The notes under the pieces are model-generated. The model searched no databases, had not been told where the DNA came from, and saw only the letters and a program-made list of their open reading frames with translations. From an uncultured Sutterella sp. (lineage in GTDB: Bacteria; Pseudomonadota; Gammaproteobacteria; Burkholderiales; Burkholderiaceae_F), in the NCBI GenBank assembly GCA_900757865.1, contig CAAEPH010000046.1, positions 1 through 30,037 on the forward strand: a stretch of DNA of 30,037 bases, read 5' to 3'. Positions 15,723 to 24,602 of this stretch are shown here, one piece after another. The translations under genes were made by a program, and so were the position numbers. The stretch's first letter is position 1; the number at the start of each line of letters is the position of its first letter.

Positions 15723-17582
15723 CTAATCTTTAGTCACTTCGCCGAACTCGTTTTGCTCTGCACGAGCAGCGCGCTTACGTTCAAACTCTTTGAGGTAGCG
15801 CTTACGCAAACGAATGGACTTCGGTGTAATTTCCACCAACTCGTCATCGTTGATGAACTCCACTGCGCTCTCAAGCGTGAGCTTCACAGGAGGAACCAAA
15901 CGAATGGCTTCGTCAGTGCCTGAGGCACGAATGTTGGTGAGTTGCTTCCCACGGATCGGATTCACCACAATGTCATTGTCGCGAGAGTGCTCGCCAATGA
16001 TCATCCCTTCGTAGAGTTTATCGCCAGGGGAGACGAACAAACGACCACGTTCCTGGATCTTCCAAAGAGCATAAGCAACGGCTTCACCGTCATCCTGCGA
16101 GATGATCACGCCCGAACGACGTTCACCCACATCACCACGGCTAATAGGACCATAGTCATCAAACACGTGGCTCATGATGCCCGTACCACGGCACATGGTC
16201 ATAAATAAGCTCTGGAAGCCAATCAAACCACGAGCAGGGATACGATACTCTAAGCGCACACGCCCTTTGCCATCGGGCTGCATATCTTGCAAATCGCCTT
16301 TACGACGGCCCAACTCTTCCATGACGCTACCCTGGTGCTCCTCTTCGACGTCCACCGTCAAGAGTTCATACGGTTCCATCTTGACGCCGTCAATTTCTTT
16401 GAGCAACACACGAGGACGCGACACGGCCAGTTCAAACCCTTCACGACGCATGTTTTCCAACAAGATCGTCAAGTGCAATTCCCCACGACCGGCGACTTCC
16501 CAAACGGTTTCATCGCTGGTGGGACGAACACGCATGGCCACATTGGATTTCAATTCGCGTTCCAAACGTTCACGGATTTGACGACTCGTCACAAACTTAC
16601 CTTCACGACCTGCCAAGGGAGAGGAGTTCACTTGGAAATTCATCGTTAAGGTTGGTTCGTCCACCTTGAGCATGGGCAATGCTTCAGGCGAGTTAAGGTC
16701 TGTAATCGTGGTTCCTATGGACAACTCTTCAATCCCGTTGACCAACACGATGTCACCGGCCTCAGCTTCATCCACTAACTGACGATCAAGCCCCTCAAAC
16801 TTCAAAATCTGATTGACTTTCACACGCTTTGGCGTATCGTCAGGACCGTTCATGATCGCAACATCCTGATTGGGGTGAATGCGACCGCGGTGCACACGCC
16901 CAATACCGATCTTGCCGACGTAGCTCGAGTAGTCAAGCGAGCAAATCTGCAACTGCAACGGACCATCAGGATTGTCATCACGCACAGGGACATACTTGAT
17001 GATGGCATCGAAAATGGCGCGCATATTGCCAACCTTGCGAAGTTCATCAAGATCAGTCGTGGTGCCAGCAAAACCGTTCAACGCCGACGCATAAATCACT
17101 GGGAAGTCCAACTGGTCTTCAGTCGCCCCCAACTTATCAAAGAGGTCAAACGTCTGGTTAACCACCCAGTCAGGACGAGCACCCGGACGGTCAATTTTAT
17201 TGACCACCACGATAGGTTTAAGGCCCTGAGCCAAGGCTTTACGGGTCACAAAGCGCGTCTGCGGCATCGGACCCTCAACAGCGTCAACGAGCAGCAAAAC
17301 GCCGTCCACCATCGAGAGCACACGTTCCACTTCGCCACCAAAGTCAGCGTGGCCCGGTGTGTCGATAATGTTAATGTGGGTGCCTTCATACTCCACCGCA
17401 CAGTTTTTGGACAAAATGGTAATCCCGCGTTCACGCTCCAAATCGTTGGAGTCCATCACGCGCTCAGCCACCTGCTGATTATCGCGGAATGTTCCTGCAC
17501 TTTGCAGTAAACGGTCTACCATAGTCGTTTTGCCGTGGTCAACGTGGGCAATAATGGCAATGTTACGAATCGCTCGAGTCAT
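15723..17582 (-). CDS. typA: Ribosome-associated GTPase TypA/BipA
   Basis: Translational GTPase of the EF-G superfamily that binds the ribosome at low temperature or stress and assists 50S assembly. The length (619) is standard. G domain: AHVDHGKT (12-19), switch-region RGIT, DTPGH (74-78), NKID (128-131) and a SAL G5. Domain II, the EF-G-like domains and the BipA-specific C-terminal domain (IRASGTDEAIRLVPP) follow; the tail is basic and charged. It starts 12 bases after the truB stop and is followed by the ychJ-like gene two bases later, all on the minus strand. Confidence 0.96.
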   Translation of the reverse strand: MTRAIRNIAIIAHVDHGKTTMVDRLLQSAGTFRDNQQVAERVMDSNDLERERGITILSKNCAVEYEGTHINIIDTPGHADFGGEVERVLSMVDGVLLLVDAVEGPMPQTRFVTRKALAQGLKPIVVVNKIDRPGARPDWVVNQTFDLFDKLGATEDQLDFPVIYASALNGFAGTTTDLDELRKVGNMRAIFDAIIKYVPVRDDNPDGPLQLQICSLDYSSYVGKIGIGRVHRGRIHPNQDVAIMNGPDDTPKRVKVNQILKFEGLDRQLVDEAEAGDIVLVNGIEELSIGTTITDLNSPEALPMLKVDEPTLTMNFQVNSSPLAGREGKFVTSRQIRERLERELKSNVAMRVRPTSDETVWEVAGRGELHLTILLENMRREGFELAVSRPRVLLKEIDGVKMEPYELLTVDVEEEHQGSVMEELGRRKGDLQDMQPDGKGRVRLEYRIPARGLIGFQSLFMTMCRGTGIMSHVFDDYGPISRGDVGERRSGVIISQDDGEAVAYALWKIQERGRLFVSPGDKLYEGMIIGEHSRDNDIVVNPIRGKQLTNIRASGTDEAIRLVPPVKLTLESAVEFINDDELVEITPKSIRLRKRYLKEFERKRAARAEQNEFGEVTKD

Positions 17583-17594
17583 GAATTTTCTCGG

Positions 17595-18488
17595 TTAATG
17601 TGCAATAAGTCTTTCTGGGTGCAAAACGCCATGGTCATTTACCTGGCAAGTTCCCAGAAGAGATTTGTTCGGACCGTACACGCGGACACGTCCACGCTCG
17701 GTCAAACCTAACGCTAAGCGCTGTCCCATCATCAAGCGATGCGCTTGTTGTTCATCAAGCTCCACCGCAGGTAACGTACGCAGTAAGGCGTCAGGGGATT
17801 GTAATCGTTTGCGCGCTTCAATGGGGTTTTGAAGCGCTTCAAGTTCATCTAAAGTAACCGATTCTTGAACCGTTAAATCCCCCACCGCGACGCGTCGCAA
17901 AGCGGTTAGATGAGCTCCACACCCAAGCGCTTGACCGATATCTTCAGCCAAGACTCGAATGTAAGTGCCTTTGCTCACTTTGGTGTACATCGTAAAGGAC
18001 GTACCATCAAAATCAGACAAGCGTAGCTCATGAATAAATACTTGACGAGGCTCTCGATCCACCACCTCACCGCGACGAGCTTTCTCATAAAGAGCCTCAC
18101 CATCGCGTTTGAGGGCAGAATACATCGGAGGAATTTGTTGTATCGCCCCTAAAAAGGATTGAGCCGTACGTTCAAGTGTTGCCCAAGTCACATCCACAGG
18201 ACGCTTTTCAAGGACTTCGCCTTCAGCATCCCCTGTCGAGGTTGTGATCCCGAGCTGCACGCGAGCCTCATAGGCCTTATCCGCGTGCAATAAATCGGCT
18301 GAAAACTTGGTGGCATTCCCAAAGCACAGAGGCAATAACCCCGTTGCCATGGGATCGAGCGTGCCGGTATGGCCCGCTTTTTGAGCACCAACGATTCTGC
18401 GCACGATCTGAAGTGCCGCATTACTTGACAAACCTTTGGGTTTATCAAAAAGCATCACACCATCAATCGGATCTCCTCGCTTGGCCAC
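17595..18488 (-). CDS. truB: tRNA pseudouridine(55) synthase
   Basis: Forms pseudouridine 55 in the T loop of all tRNAs and acts as a tRNA chaperone. It has 297 residues. The N-terminus GVMLFDKPKGLSSN and the catalytic GHTGTLDPMATGLL with Asp45 are clear, followed by QIPPMYSALKRDGEALYEKAR and KGTYIRVLAEDIG. A C-terminal PUA-like part (GQRLALG ... VRVYGP) ends the protein. Its ATG is two bases from the rbfA stop, so the pair is coupled, and typA follows at 12 bases. Confidence 0.96.
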   Translation of the reverse strand: MAKRGDPIDGVMLFDKPKGLSSNAALQIVRRIVGAQKAGHTGTLDPMATGLLPLCFGNATKFSADLLHADKAYEARVQLGITTSTGDAEGEVLEKRPVDVTWATLERTAQSFLGAIQQIPPMYSALKRDGEALYEKARRGEVVDREPRQVFIHELRLSDFDGTSFTMYTKVSKGTYIRVLAEDIGQALGCGAHLTALRRVAVGDLTVQESVTLDELEALQNPIEARKRLQSPDALLRTLPAVELDEQQAHRLMMGQRLALGLTERGRVRVYGPNKSLLGTCQVNDHGVLHPERLIAH

Positions 18489-18490
18489 GC

Positions 18491-18853
18491 TTAACGCTCC
18501 TCTGGCGTATCAGCCATGGCTTGACGAATCAGTTGATCCATTTCAAAGCCACGCTCCACACTGTCGTCATGCACAAAATGCAGTGTTGGCACGGTGTGGA
18601 TCGTATACTTTTTAAAGAGATGGTTACGCAACATACCTGCGGCAGCATTGAGTCCTTCTTGACAACGTTCGCTGTCTGAACCCAACACGGTGAAATAGAC
18701 CTTAGCATGTGCGTAATCGGGCGTTATATCACACCCCGTAATGGTCACTAATCCAACGCGTGGATCGCGCACCTCCTTTGGGATGATCATCGCCAAATCT
18801 TTAGCAATTTGATCGGCCACTCGCAATGAGCGACCTGGCTTTTTGGGGGCCAT
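18491..18853 (-). CDS. rbfA: 30S ribosome-binding factor RbfA
   Basis: Single KH-like domain protein of 120 residues that binds free 30S subunits and helps mature the 5' end of 16S rRNA. Family features are RVADQIAKDLAMII, the RDPRVGLVTITG strand-turn, YAHAKVYFTV, and the C-terminal PTLHFVHDDSVERG segment. The start ATG at 18853 has GAGG upstream. It follows infB by 117 bases, with a hairpin between them, and precedes truB by two bases. Confidence 0.96.
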   Translation of the reverse strand: MAPKKPGRSLRVADQIAKDLAMIIPKEVRDPRVGLVTITGCDITPDYAHAKVYFTVLGSDSERCQEGLNAAAGMLRNHLFKKYTIHTVPTLHFVHDDSVERGFEMDQLIRQAMADTPEER

Positions 18854-18920
18854 AAGTGCCTCTTTTCAAAAAAGTGCCTTCATGTCAACAGCCCAAAATG
18901 GCCTAAAGACATGAGTCTGA

Positions 18921-18950
18921 AGAGGGACAGCGCCTTCGCTCTGTCCCTCT
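18921..18950 (-). other. 10-bp hairpin between infB and rbfA
   Basis: AGAGGGACAG (18921-18930) and CTGTCCCTCT (18941-18950) form a perfect stem with a 10-base loop just after the infB stop. No T run follows on the minus strand, so it is more likely an RNA-stability or processing structure inside the operon than a terminator. Confidence 0.55.
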
Positions 18951-18970
18951 GTACTCGGTCATTTCCTCAT

Positions 18971-21874
18971 TTAGTCAAGCGTACGAGCAACTTCGGTCAC
19001 TTCGAACACTTCGAGCTGATCGTCGACATGAATGTCGTCGTAGCCCTTCAGAGAAAGACCGCATTCTTGACCGGCCTTCACTTCACGGACGTCGTCCTTA
19101 AAGTGCTTCAAACTCGCGAGTTCGCCCGTCCAGATCACAACGTTGTCACGCAACAAACGCACCGAGCTGTTGCGACGGATCAGACCATCAATGACACGGC
19201 AACCCGCAATGTTACCCACCTTAGGCACACGAATGATCTGACGAATTTCAACCAAGCCAAGGCTCGTTTCACGCAATTCAGGCGAAAGCATACCGCCCAA
19301 GGCCGCCTTCACATCATCCACCGCATCGTAGATGATGTTGTAGTAGCGAATGTCAATCCCTTCGGTCTCTGCAACCTTACGAGCCTGAGCATCTGCGCGA
19401 ACGTTAAAGCCAATGATGACGGCATTGGACGCCGCAGCCAAGTTCACATCCGATTCGCTGATGCCACCGACCGCTGCATGCACGACTTGTACACGAACTT
19501 CATCCGTACTCAACTGAGTCAAGGCATGAATCAAGGCTTCTTGAGAACCCTGAACGTCGGCCTTGATAATCAAAGAAAGGGTCTTAACATCACCTTCTTT
19601 GACATCCGAGAAGAGATTGGCCAAATTGGCAGCGTGCTGCTTGGCCAACTTCTGATCACGATACTTGCCTTGACGGAAGAGCGAGATTTCGCGTGCTTTA
19701 CGTTCATCGTTGAGCACAAACATCTCATCGCCAGCATTGGGCACGCCCGAGAGACCCTGAATTTCAACAGGAATTGAGGGACCCGCGGACTGAACAGATT
19801 TACCCAATTCATTGATCATGGCACGGACACGGCCGAACTCATTACCCACCAAGACAATGTCGCCACGGTGTAACGTACCCGACTGAACAAGCAACGAGGC
19901 CACTGGACCACGACCCTTGTCAAGACGAGATTCGATCACGATACCACGTGCTGGGCCTTCCTTCGGCGCCTTCAACTCAAGCATTTCGGCCTGCAACAAC
20001 ACGTTCTCGAGAAGTTCATCAATGCCCTGGCCAGACTTAGCCGACACGGGGCAGAAAGGAACGTCACCGCCCCAGTCTTCAGGCATCACATTGTTGGCGA
20101 CCAACTCTTGCTTGACGCGTTCAGGATTGGCTTCGGGCTTATCAATTTTGTTGATAGCCACGACCATGGGCACATTCGCTGCACGAGCGTGAGCAATAGC
20201 TTCTTTCGTCTGAGGCATCACACCGTCGTCAGCAGCCACCACCAAAATCACCACGTCCGTGGCCTGAGCACCACGGGCACGCATAGCCGTAAACGCTTCG
20301 TGACCCGGAGTATCCAAGAATGTCACGATGCCACGTGGCGTCTTCACATGGTACGCACCAATGTGTTGCGTAATGCCACCGGCTTCACCAGCCGCCACCT
20401 TGGCACGACGAATATAGTCAAGTAAAGACGTCTTACCATGGTCAACGTGACCCATAATCGTCACCACTGGGGGACGTGGTAAGGCTTCATACTCATTGGC
20501 GTCTTGCAATTCACCCAAAATAGCTTCAGGATCATCGGGTTTGGCCGCAATAGCGTGGTGACCCATTTCTTCCACAATCAACATCGCTGTGTCTTGATCG
20601 AGCATCTGGTTGATCGTCACCATCTGCCCCATCTTCATCAACGTCTTAATCACTTCCGTTGCTTTCACAGCCATCTTGTGGGCGAGATCTGCCACACTAA
20701 TGGTTTCTGGCACCTGCACTTCACGCACAATATTTTCCTGCACGGGCGCTGGCGCGGGCTCATTGCGACGGTTGCGATCTTGGCTACGACGGCCACGTGC
20801 CGTACGCCACCCACTCTGACCACCGTCTTCATCCCCACGCGTCTTAATCGTGCGGCGGTGTTGATTGCCCTCGTCATTCCAGCGATCGCGATTTTGGTTG
20901 CCTTTTTTCTTGTCCGAAGGATGACGCTTTTCTGACGTTGTTCCTTCATCGGCTTCCGCAAAATTCTGACGCGGGGTCTTAGCTTTCTTCTCTGCTTTTG
21001 CCTTCTTGGAATCGGCTTTTTTGACGTCTTTATTGGCGTCTTTATTTCCGTCCTTGGTGTCCGCTTTCTTCGGTTCGTTCTGGGGTTTCACCTTCTTAGC
21101 GGTCATCACACCCGAACGACGATTCATCATTTTGCGGATCTTAGCCGCTTCTTGTTCTGCTTCACGACGTGCTTTTTCACGACGCGCTTGTTCTTCAGCA
21201 TCCGCTTGTGCTTGAGCTTGAGCTTGCATACGTTTTGCCGTCGCTGCGGCGACCTCAGCTTCGAGTTTTGCCTTTTCAGCCTCACGACGCGCGGCTTTGA
21301 CCGCTGCTTCGTTTTCAGCTGTTTCCTTTTTAAGTGCCTCTTCACGTGCCTTAGCCTGTTCCGCTTCGCGGCGAGCAGCCTCAGCTCGTTCCTGAGCAGC
21401 TTTACGTTCAGCTTCTTCACGAGCACGTGCTTCTTCAGCTGCGCGACGGGCTTCTTCTTCGCGACGAGCCTGCTCTTCAGCCTCGCGACGGGCTTTCTCT
21501 TCAGCTTCACGGCGAGCCGCTTCTTCTGCAGCCTGGCGAGCCTGTTCTTCGAGCTTAGCCTGCTCTTCAGCCAAGAGCTGTGGATTCTTCACAAACACGC
21601 GCTTACGACGGACTTCGACTGGAATCGCACGCGAACGACCGGCCGCATCGTGCTGCTTGACAACGGTGTTTTCTTTGCGAGTCACCGAAATCTTACGATG
21701 CGGTTGATCCGTTCTTTCCTGGCGCAAACTATTCAGTAAGCGCGTTTTATCCGATTCACTCAACTCGTCCGTTTCACTTTTCTTGGGAACCCCAGCAGCT
21801 TTCAATTGCGCTAAAAGCGTTTTGGCAGCCACCTTAAGTTCTTGGGCAAATTCGCTAACCGTTTTGCTTGCCAT
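18971..21874 (-). CDS. infB: Translation initiation factor IF-2
   Basis: GTPase that brings fMet-tRNA to the 30S subunit and joins the 50S. I choose ATG at 21874 (MASKTVSEFAQEL), the conserved start with GGAG upstream; the protein is then 967 residues (E. coli 890). Order: a first IF2_N module (1-50), a highly charged Glu/Ala/Arg helix (about 101-250), a Lys/Asp-rich linker, a second IF2_N module (about 388-440), then the G domain with GHVDHGKT (475-482), DTPGHEAF and NKIDKPE, followed by domains II-IV ending RTLD. The charged linker is encoded by degenerate repeats of EEQARREAEE type. It sits between nusA (221 bases upstream) and rbfA. Confidence 0.97.
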   Translation of the reverse strand: MASKTVSEFAQELKVAAKTLLAQLKAAGVPKKSETDELSESDKTRLLNSLRQERTDQPHRKISVTRKENTVVKQHDAAGRSRAIPVEVRRKRVFVKNPQLLAEEQAKLEEQARQAAEEAARREAEEKARREAEEQARREEEARRAAEEARAREEAERKAAQERAEAARREAEQAKAREEALKKETAENEAAVKAARREAEKAKLEAEVAAATAKRMQAQAQAQADAEEQARREKARREAEQEAAKIRKMMNRRSGVMTAKKVKPQNEPKKADTKDGNKDANKDVKKADSKKAKAEKKAKTPRQNFAEADEGTTSEKRHPSDKKKGNQNRDRWNDEGNQHRRTIKTRGDEDGGQSGWRTARGRRSQDRNRRNEPAPAPVQENIVREVQVPETISVADLAHKMAVKATEVIKTLMKMGQMVTINQMLDQDTAMLIVEEMGHHAIAAKPDDPEAILGELQDANEYEALPRPPVVTIMGHVDHGKTSLLDYIRRAKVAAGEAGGITQHIGAYHVKTPRGIVTFLDTPGHEAFTAMRARGAQATDVVILVVAADDGVMPQTKEAIAHARAANVPMVVAINKIDKPEANPERVKQELVANNVMPEDWGGDVPFCPVSAKSGQGIDELLENVLLQAEMLELKAPKEGPARGIVIESRLDKGRGPVASLLVQSGTLHRGDIVLVGNEFGRVRAMINELGKSVQSAGPSIPVEIQGLSGVPNAGDEMFVLNDERKAREISLFRQGKYRDQKLAKQHAANLANLFSDVKEGDVKTLSLIIKADVQGSQEALIHALTQLSTDEVRVQVVHAAVGGISESDVNLAAASNAVIIGFNVRADAQARKVAETEGIDIRYYNIIYDAVDDVKAALGGMLSPELRETSLGLVEIRQIIRVPKVGNIAGCRVIDGLIRRNSSVRLLRDNVVIWTGELASLKHFKDDVREVKAGQECGLSLKGYDDIHVDDQLEVFEVTEVARTLD

Positions 21875-22095
21875 AAATTCTTTTCTCCTTTGCATCAGTT
21901 CTCTCATCGAGAACTCATGCTTATGCCGGTCTTCACCGTTCACTATCAAACCGCTCATTGTGGCGATTTGCTCGGAACCGGCCCGAAGACCGGCTGGATT
22001 CGATTCGATATTGGTGGTGCCTAACTCACATCAAGAGCACTCTCGAGTCCTCTCTTCTGACACCACCCAACGGGTGTTACCCTCTTTTGCCCGGT

Positions 22096-23589
22096 TTATT
22101 CAAACCAGTGTTCGCGGGCAGCCATAATCAGCTTGGAAGCGCGATCCTCTTCGATCCCGGTCATTTCCACCAAGTCGTCGGTTGCGAGTTCACCCAAATC
22201 ATCCAATGTTTTCACCCCATGGCTAACCAACTTACTGGCTAAGTCGTTATCCATACCTTCGAGTTCAAGCATCGACGTATCCGCCTTACGCAGATTTTCC
22301 TCACGCGTAATCGCGTCGGCTAAAAGCTTATTACGAGCGCGCTGACGCAACTCATCAATGGTTTCCTTGTCAAAGGCTTCAATTTCATAAAGCTCTTTTT
22401 CAGGAACATAAGCAATTTCTTCGATCGAAGAGAAACCTTCGTTGATCAACACGTCGGCAGCGGCTTCATCGATATCGAGACTATCCATGAACTCTACACG
22501 AAGTTTGGCCACTTCCTCACCACGCTTTTCCGTCGCTTCCGCTTCGGTCATGATGTTGATCTGCCAACCAGTCAATTCGGATGCCAAACGCACGTTTTGA
22601 CCGCCCTTGCCAATGGCAACGGCCAAGTTGTCTTCGCCGACAACCACTTCCATGGTATGCGTTTCTTCTAGCATGACGATCGACTGAACCTTGGCTGGTT
22701 CAAGCGCTCCCACCACGAACTGGGCAGGATCTTCGTTCCAGGGCACAATATCCACGCGTTCACCCGAAAGCTCATTCGTCACGGCGTTCACACGCGAACC
22801 ACGCATACCCACACAGGTCCCAATCGGATCCACACGCTGATCGCGCGAATACACAGCAATCTTGGCACGAACACCAGGATCGCGAGCCGCCGACTTGATC
22901 TCTAAGAGACCTTCTTCGATTTCGGGCACTTCAAGTTCGAACAACTTCTTGATGAACTCGGGCGAGGTACGCGAAAGAATCACTTGACGGCCCTTGTTGA
23001 GTTCAGCCACGTGATCAACGTAGGCACGAACACGGTCACCGGTACGTAAGTTTTCACGAGGGATCATCTGATGACGGGGCAAACGCGCTTCTAAGCGACC
23101 AATTTCCACGACAGCGTCACCCTTATCGATACGCTTGATGGTCCCCGTCACAATACTTTCGTGACGATCCAAGAACTCTTTGAGAATCTGATCGCGTTCT
23201 GCATCACGCAAGCGTTGCAAAATCACCTGCTTGGCATCTTGTGCAAAGCGACGTCCCGTGGTGTCCACATCGATGACTTCAATCTCACGTTCAATAAAGT
23301 CACCGGGTTGAATATCGGGGTAGTCATCCACCACATCAGAATACATTTCTTGACGGTCTGGCTCCTGCAACCCTTGTTCATCAGGAACCACTAACCAACG
23401 GCGCACAGCTTTAAACTCACCGGTAACGCGATCGACATGCACGAGCACGTCCGCATCTTCACCAGGGAACTGTGACTTTTTCACTGCGCTGGCCAAGGCC
23501 TGTTCAAGAACGCCAAACACGACATCCTTGTCTACATTCTTTTCACTCGCGAGCACATCAACGAGTTCAAGCATCTCACGGCTATTCAT
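22096..23589 (-). CDS. nusA: Transcription termination/antitermination factor NusA
   Basis: Binds RNA polymerase and controls pausing, termination and rRNA antitermination. It has 497 residues. An N-terminal RNAP-binding domain (1-125) precedes an S1 domain (ESIVTGTIKRIDKGDAVVEIG, quoted in part), two KH domains (IGTCVGMRGSRVNAV, VAIGKGGQNVRLAS) and two C-terminal acidic helix-hairpin-helix repeats (about 365-425 and 440-495), as in gamma- and betaproteobacteria. The start ATG at 23589 is seven bases from the rimP stop, with AAGGGG overlapping the end of rimP, so translation is coupled. infB follows. Confidence 0.97.
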   Translation of the reverse strand: MNSREMLELVDVLASEKNVDKDVVFGVLEQALASAVKKSQFPGEDADVLVHVDRVTGEFKAVRRWLVVPDEQGLQEPDRQEMYSDVVDDYPDIQPGDFIEREIEVIDVDTTGRRFAQDAKQVILQRLRDAERDQILKEFLDRHESIVTGTIKRIDKGDAVVEIGRLEARLPRHQMIPRENLRTGDRVRAYVDHVAELNKGRQVILSRTSPEFIKKLFELEVPEIEEGLLEIKSAARDPGVRAKIAVYSRDQRVDPIGTCVGMRGSRVNAVTNELSGERVDIVPWNEDPAQFVVGALEPAKVQSIVMLEETHTMEVVVGEDNLAVAIGKGGQNVRLASELTGWQINIMTEAEATEKRGEEVAKLRVEFMDSLDIDEAAADVLINEGFSSIEEIAYVPEKELYEIEAFDKETIDELRQRARNKLLADAITREENLRKADTSMLELEGMDNDLASKLVSHGVKTLDDLGELATDDLVEMTGIEEDRASKLIMAAREHWFE

Positions 23590-23596
23590 TTTTGGG

Positions 23597-24157
23597 TTAC
23601 CCCTTAAAATTCAATTCAGCAATAAGGTTGGCGTTATTAACGGCCGATAAAGGAAAACTCACACGAATAGGTGGAACTTCCTCAGTTTTTTTCTTTCGAT
23701 TACGAAGCGCAGCAGTTTTGGGAGTACGCGGAATATTCACTTCAAAAAAGTCGAAAGTAATCACCTCGTCCCCAGCTTCGCCGGCAATCCCGATGATGCG
23801 ACCATCGAGCTTGCGGCGTCCCGCTTCAGGAAAGCCTTCCGCTTGCATTGGGGCATATAACTCCACATGCGCGAGCTCACCAGAAAACCGTACCCAATCG
23901 CTTACCCGTTTTAACGGACGTTCAACGCCAGGGGAGGAGACTTCTAACCGTTCGTATTCGACATTTTCTACCGTAAATAAATGCGTCAGCTGATCACTCA
24001 CTCGCTCGCAGTCGCTCAGTGAAATGCCGCCTTCATTCATCGTGTCAATCGTGACACGCACTAGCCCACGGGCTAAACGCTCACAATCCACGAAGTCGTA
24101 CCCCATCCCTGAGACGGTACGTTCAACGAGCTCATTTAAAGCTCCGGTGTAAGACAT
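23597..24157 (-). CDS. rimP: Ribosome maturation factor RimP
   Basis: Needed for 30S assembly around ribosomal protein S12. It has 186 residues. I choose ATG at 24157 (MSYTGALNELVERTV), with AAGGA upstream; a 13-residue extension in frame is Lys/Arg-rich and not conserved. Visible family segments: GMGYDFVDCE, ISLSDCERVSDQL, YERLEVSSPGVERPL, then a C-terminal Sm-like barrel in which an Arg/Lys-rich loop (ALRNRKKKTEE) is longer than usual. It is the first coding gene of the nusA-infB operon. A terminator lies 115 bases upstream, so either a promoter lies in 24158-24271 or transcription reads through that terminator. Confidence 0.93.
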   Translation of the reverse strand: MSYTGALNELVERTVSGMGYDFVDCERLARGLVRVTIDTMNEGGISLSDCERVSDQLTHLFTVENVEYERLEVSSPGVERPLKRVSDWVRFSGELAHVELYAPMQAEGFPEAGRRKLDGRIIGIAGEAGDEVITFDFFEVNIPRTPKTAALRNRKKKTEEVPPIRVSFPLSAVNNANLIAELNFKG

Positions 24158-24271
24158 GGACAGTTTTCCTTTTCTATCTTTATTCTGTTGAATCAAGTGC
24201 TTTCATTAGGCCCGTAGCAAAAGAGGGATACGGTGCTTTCCTTAAGCTGTTGGCGCTGGAAGAAAATTCCC

Positions 24272-24297
24272 AAAAAAAAATGGGCAAAAAGCCCATT
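24272..24297 (-). terminator. Strong minus-strand terminator upstream of rimP
   Basis: AATGGGC (24279-24285), loop of five A, GCCCATT (24291-24297); on the minus strand the stem runs into nine T. It lies 115 bases before the rimP ATG and 260 bases after the rluB terminator, so it does not serve rluB. It ends either a separate RNA or an attenuated rimP leader. Confidence 0.85.
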
Positions 24298-24500
24298 CAC
24301 GCACCCTCTAATGCCAGCCATTCCCTCACACGACATTGATTACCCACTGCTTCTGGGCGGTAATGGTGTTTAAGAGGAGAACACTGACAGGGCGACAACG
24401 AAACTATTCTCTTCATGGAGAGCATCCGAGTCCTTGCTCGAATTGTCGTTGCCTGAACTTTATTCCTTGATAGGGCTCATATGCTTAAATTTGAGCAAAC
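24298..24500 (-). ncRNA. Candidate structured RNA (sRNA or rimP-operon leader)
   Basis: No coding frame of note, but many pairings. A junction is closed by GGC/GCC (24391, 24451) and GACAA/TTGTC (24394-24398, 24443-24447) and encloses two hairpins, CTCT/AGAG (24409-24422) and CGAG/CTCG (24427-24440). Further hairpins are GCTCA/TGAGC (24475-24496), GTGTT/AACAC (24366-24384) and ATTACC/GGTAAT (24339-24364). It ends in the strong terminator at 24272. It does not look like 6S, SRP, RNase P or tmRNA. Ends and strand are inferred from the terminators, and no clear promoter was found. Confidence 0.4.
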
Positions 24501-24555
24501 CCAGACTAACACGGATTTCCAATGTTATTCTTCAAGAAACGCCGTGATTTTAATG

Positions 24556-24593
24556 AAAAAAGCGTCAGTTTGCAAGTGAAACAGACGCTTTTT
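24556..24593. terminator. Terminator after rluB
   Basis: AAAAAGCGTC...GTTT pairs with AAAC...GACGCTTTTT with one internal A-A mismatch, directly after the rluB stop. T runs lie on both strands, so it is bidirectional. Confidence 0.88.
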
Positions 24594-24602
24594 CTCTTCG
24601 AT

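Noticed and set aside
16875..17510. Long + strand frame antisense to typA (211 codons)
   Set aside because: Antisense shadow of conserved typA codons; no domain and no ribosome-binding site.
18911..19777. Long + strand frame antisense to infB (288 codons)
   Set aside because: It is a shadow of the infB reading frame in GC-balanced coding DNA; composition is His/Thr/Asn-rich with no domain.
21127..21510. Repeat array in DNA inside infB
   Set aside because: It comes from degenerate codons for the charged IF-2 helix; copies are imperfect and in frame, not a CRISPR or mobile repeat.
21152..21739. Phe/Ser/Cys-rich + strand frame that looks like a membrane protein
   Set aside because: It is the complement of the Glu/Arg/Ala-rich infB linker, which turns into apparent hydrophobic residues on the other strand.
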